A stretch of 64,000 bases of DNA, taken from positions 43,341,250 to 43,405,249 of the forward strand of contig OX439051.1 of the NCBI GenBank assembly GCA_949317995.1. The letters are read 5' to 3'. Made by a program: the position numbers and the translations under genes. The notes below the pieces were generated by a model. The model was not told where the DNA came from and ran no database searches. It saw nothing but the letters and a program-made list of their open reading frames with translations. This DNA comes from Acholoe squamosa. Lineage: Eukaryota; Annelida; Polychaeta; Phyllodocida; Polynoidae. Shown in pieces: positions 62,541 to 64,000 of the stretch (position 1 is its first letter; each line of letters begins with the position of its first letter).

Positions 62541-63089
62541 TCATGTATAAGACACACCCCTCACTTTGGTGGCTTGCAAAAAACACAGCAGTGCTCTATC
62601 GTAAAATACATGGCTTATACATGAATATTATAATATTAAAATAACTTAATACTTTGGGCCCCCCCCACTCGAAGGGTCACCCAAATATTTCCCAGCTTTT
62701 TTTTTCTTAACAGCTTGCCTTTTTTTCACACACATGCACATATGCAAATAAAATAGAATATGATTTTTCATTTATAATTTTCACCTACCACCCTTGGATG
62801 TCCATCAAAGTACTAATGTGGCTTACAGGTGTAAGGGGTGTGGGGATTAAAAAGAGAATTACTACATTCGGTCTCACCCTATGTATCTGTGGAGGGTGTG
62901 GAAAGCTTATTTTTTAATACCATCAAAGTGCTCTTGATCTCCGTAAAATCACAGGTGTTAGAAACTGTGATAATTATCTTCATGTGACTACATGCTGGCT
63001 TCTGATTCTCATTTGCATAATGGTGTTGTGTTTTACTTCCTTTATAATTTTTTTATAAATTTTTTTTATGTATATTATATATCTCATTT

Positions 63090-63410
63090 GCATAATTAGC
63101 CCCGCCCCATTGTTTACAAATAAGGGACCACGTGGCTAGGCCATGTGGCTAGGCCACGTGTTGTTTACAAACAAGGGGTCACATGATCACACTAATCTCC
63201 TAATTAGGTCATGTTACCATGGTAACCAGAATGCCGTCCTCTGATTGGCTGAGAGGTGGTCACTAATCCCTTAATTAGGTCAAGGGGGCATGGCCTATTA
63301 TGCAAATGAGGTCAAGGTCAAGGTCACATGACCATATATGGGCATGCACCATGGGGGGTCCAGGTCACGTGACCAAATGGAGGCCTCTGATTGGCTGCAT
63401 CCGCAGTGAG
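63090..63410. promoter_or_regulatory. Motif-rich stretch: three CACGTG boxes and nuclear-receptor half-site repeats
   Basis: CACGTG at about 63129, 63155 and 63365, each inside a longer palindrome (GGTCACGTGACC at 63363-63374). TCAAGGTCA occurs twice overlapping in GAGGTCAAGGTCAAGGTCACATGACC (about 63309). TTGTTTACAAA occurs twice (about 63111 and 63161) and AATTAGGTCA twice. It could be a regulatory region of a gene outside the window or a repeat; no gene is visible. Confidence 0.3.
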
Positions 63411-64000
63411 TAATATCCTTAGATTAGCTATAGTCCCGTTCCGATACATACTATACTACTCTTCTGCAATGGTCACAAGGACTCTTCTGTGAAATTTACA
63501 TAGAAATGTTTTGAGCACTTGAAGAGAACTACTCGATTTAAGTTCGGACGAGGCCCATAGGCCTAGGCTTGAAGGGGGTCATTTTTTAAAAAGAATTCAA
63601 ATCAATCTGTAAGAAGCAGCGAATACAACAGCGTCTGTTTTCTTGGCAAATAAAGTAAATTGTTCTGAAAAAAAGTGGGGGGGGGGCAGGGTGGTAAGCA
63701 GGGTGTAACGGACGTGTGCACTGCATGGGTACAGCAGTGATGTTGCACAGACCAGCGCAGCGCCTATCGGGCTAATCTCCACAAACATAATATGCATCCA
63801 AAAGGGTCTACAGCAATCCTGGACTGAAGTACCCTGCATATAAGGCATGACTTATGCATGGGGATGTAGTTCTCTCCAGATTCAGAATGGGGACATACTG
63901 CATCTATTTTGGGTGACTCCAGGGGCATACAGACAGCTTTGGACTATCCTAAATCTATTGACTAGAACAAAGGTATAATATTTTCTCAGAGGCATGACTG

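Noticed and set aside
63597-63848. 83-residue minus-strand frame
   Set aside because: Includes a simple G-run and shows no coding character or known motif.

Overview
The window looks like heterochromatin-like or repeat-rich DNA from an animal, probably an aquatic invertebrate. No single-copy host gene can be supported anywhere in it. Nearly everything is transposable element, much of it nested. The elements are two related Ty3/gypsy LTR elements, a non-autonomous LTR element, a tyrosine-recombinase (DIRS/Ngaro-like) retrotransposon, three LINE copies, SINEs and several fold-back or MITE-like DNA elements. The SINE tail (GTTAAACATCTATTACTCACTCAC-like, with (ACTC)n) resembles SINE tails I associate with molluscs and other lophotrochozoans. 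That is a weak taxonomic hint only.

Layout: 1-275 is a MITE; 541-1462 is an array rich in GTGTTTAG motifs; 1718-1830 is a 39-bp tandem repeat. From 1986 to about 30,110 lies one old, broken Ty3/gypsy element ('element A'): LTR 1986-2350, then gag, pol and a third ORF, all scattered between later insertions. A Ngaro-like YR retrotransposon (3247-7882, minus strand) sits in its gag and itself carries a SINE. A 1-kb MITE (8307-9312) sits further along the gag. A 3,889-bp block holding half of the YR element plus gag sequence is tandemly duplicated (5766-9643 and 9655-13531). A non-autonomous LTR element ('element C', 13523-18698, minus) with a GTAT target duplication follows, and then a LINE (21001-24962, minus) splits the pol. 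Each insertion allows parts of the gag/pol reading to resume beyond it.

From 31576 to 55562 is a much younger 24-kb compound of a second, related Ty3/gypsy element ('element B'), flanked as a whole by a 4-bp duplication CTAC. Read on the minus strand it is LTR - PBS - gag - pol - ORF3 - 3' tail - LTR - inverted (ORF3-pol-gag') - 3' tail - LTR'. The two copies of gag'-pol-ORF3 face each other as a 10,312-bp inverted repeat with no net length difference and only a handful of visible base differences, around a 1,555-bp spacer. The right half (42169-55562) is an apparently intact element. Its gag and pol overlap in a -1 relation. The unusual third ORF (1,225 aa, two C2H2-type zinc fingers, basic tracts, C-terminal coiled coil) lies where envelope genes sit in retroviruses. 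A splice donor in the leader and an acceptor just before ORF3 suggest it is made from a spliced RNA. Element A has a diverged relative of the same ORF3, with the same start and the same acceptor position.

The right end holds a hAT-like MITE (55575-56144), two LINEs in the minus orientation (56286-about 58530 and about 58540-61230), a SINE-bearing inverted duplication (61611-62540) and a motif-rich AT-poor stretch with three CACGTG boxes (63090-63410). Stretches where I see nothing recognisable: 276-540, 1463-1717, 1831-1985, 31036-31575, 56145-56285, 61231-61610, 62541-63090, 63411-64000.
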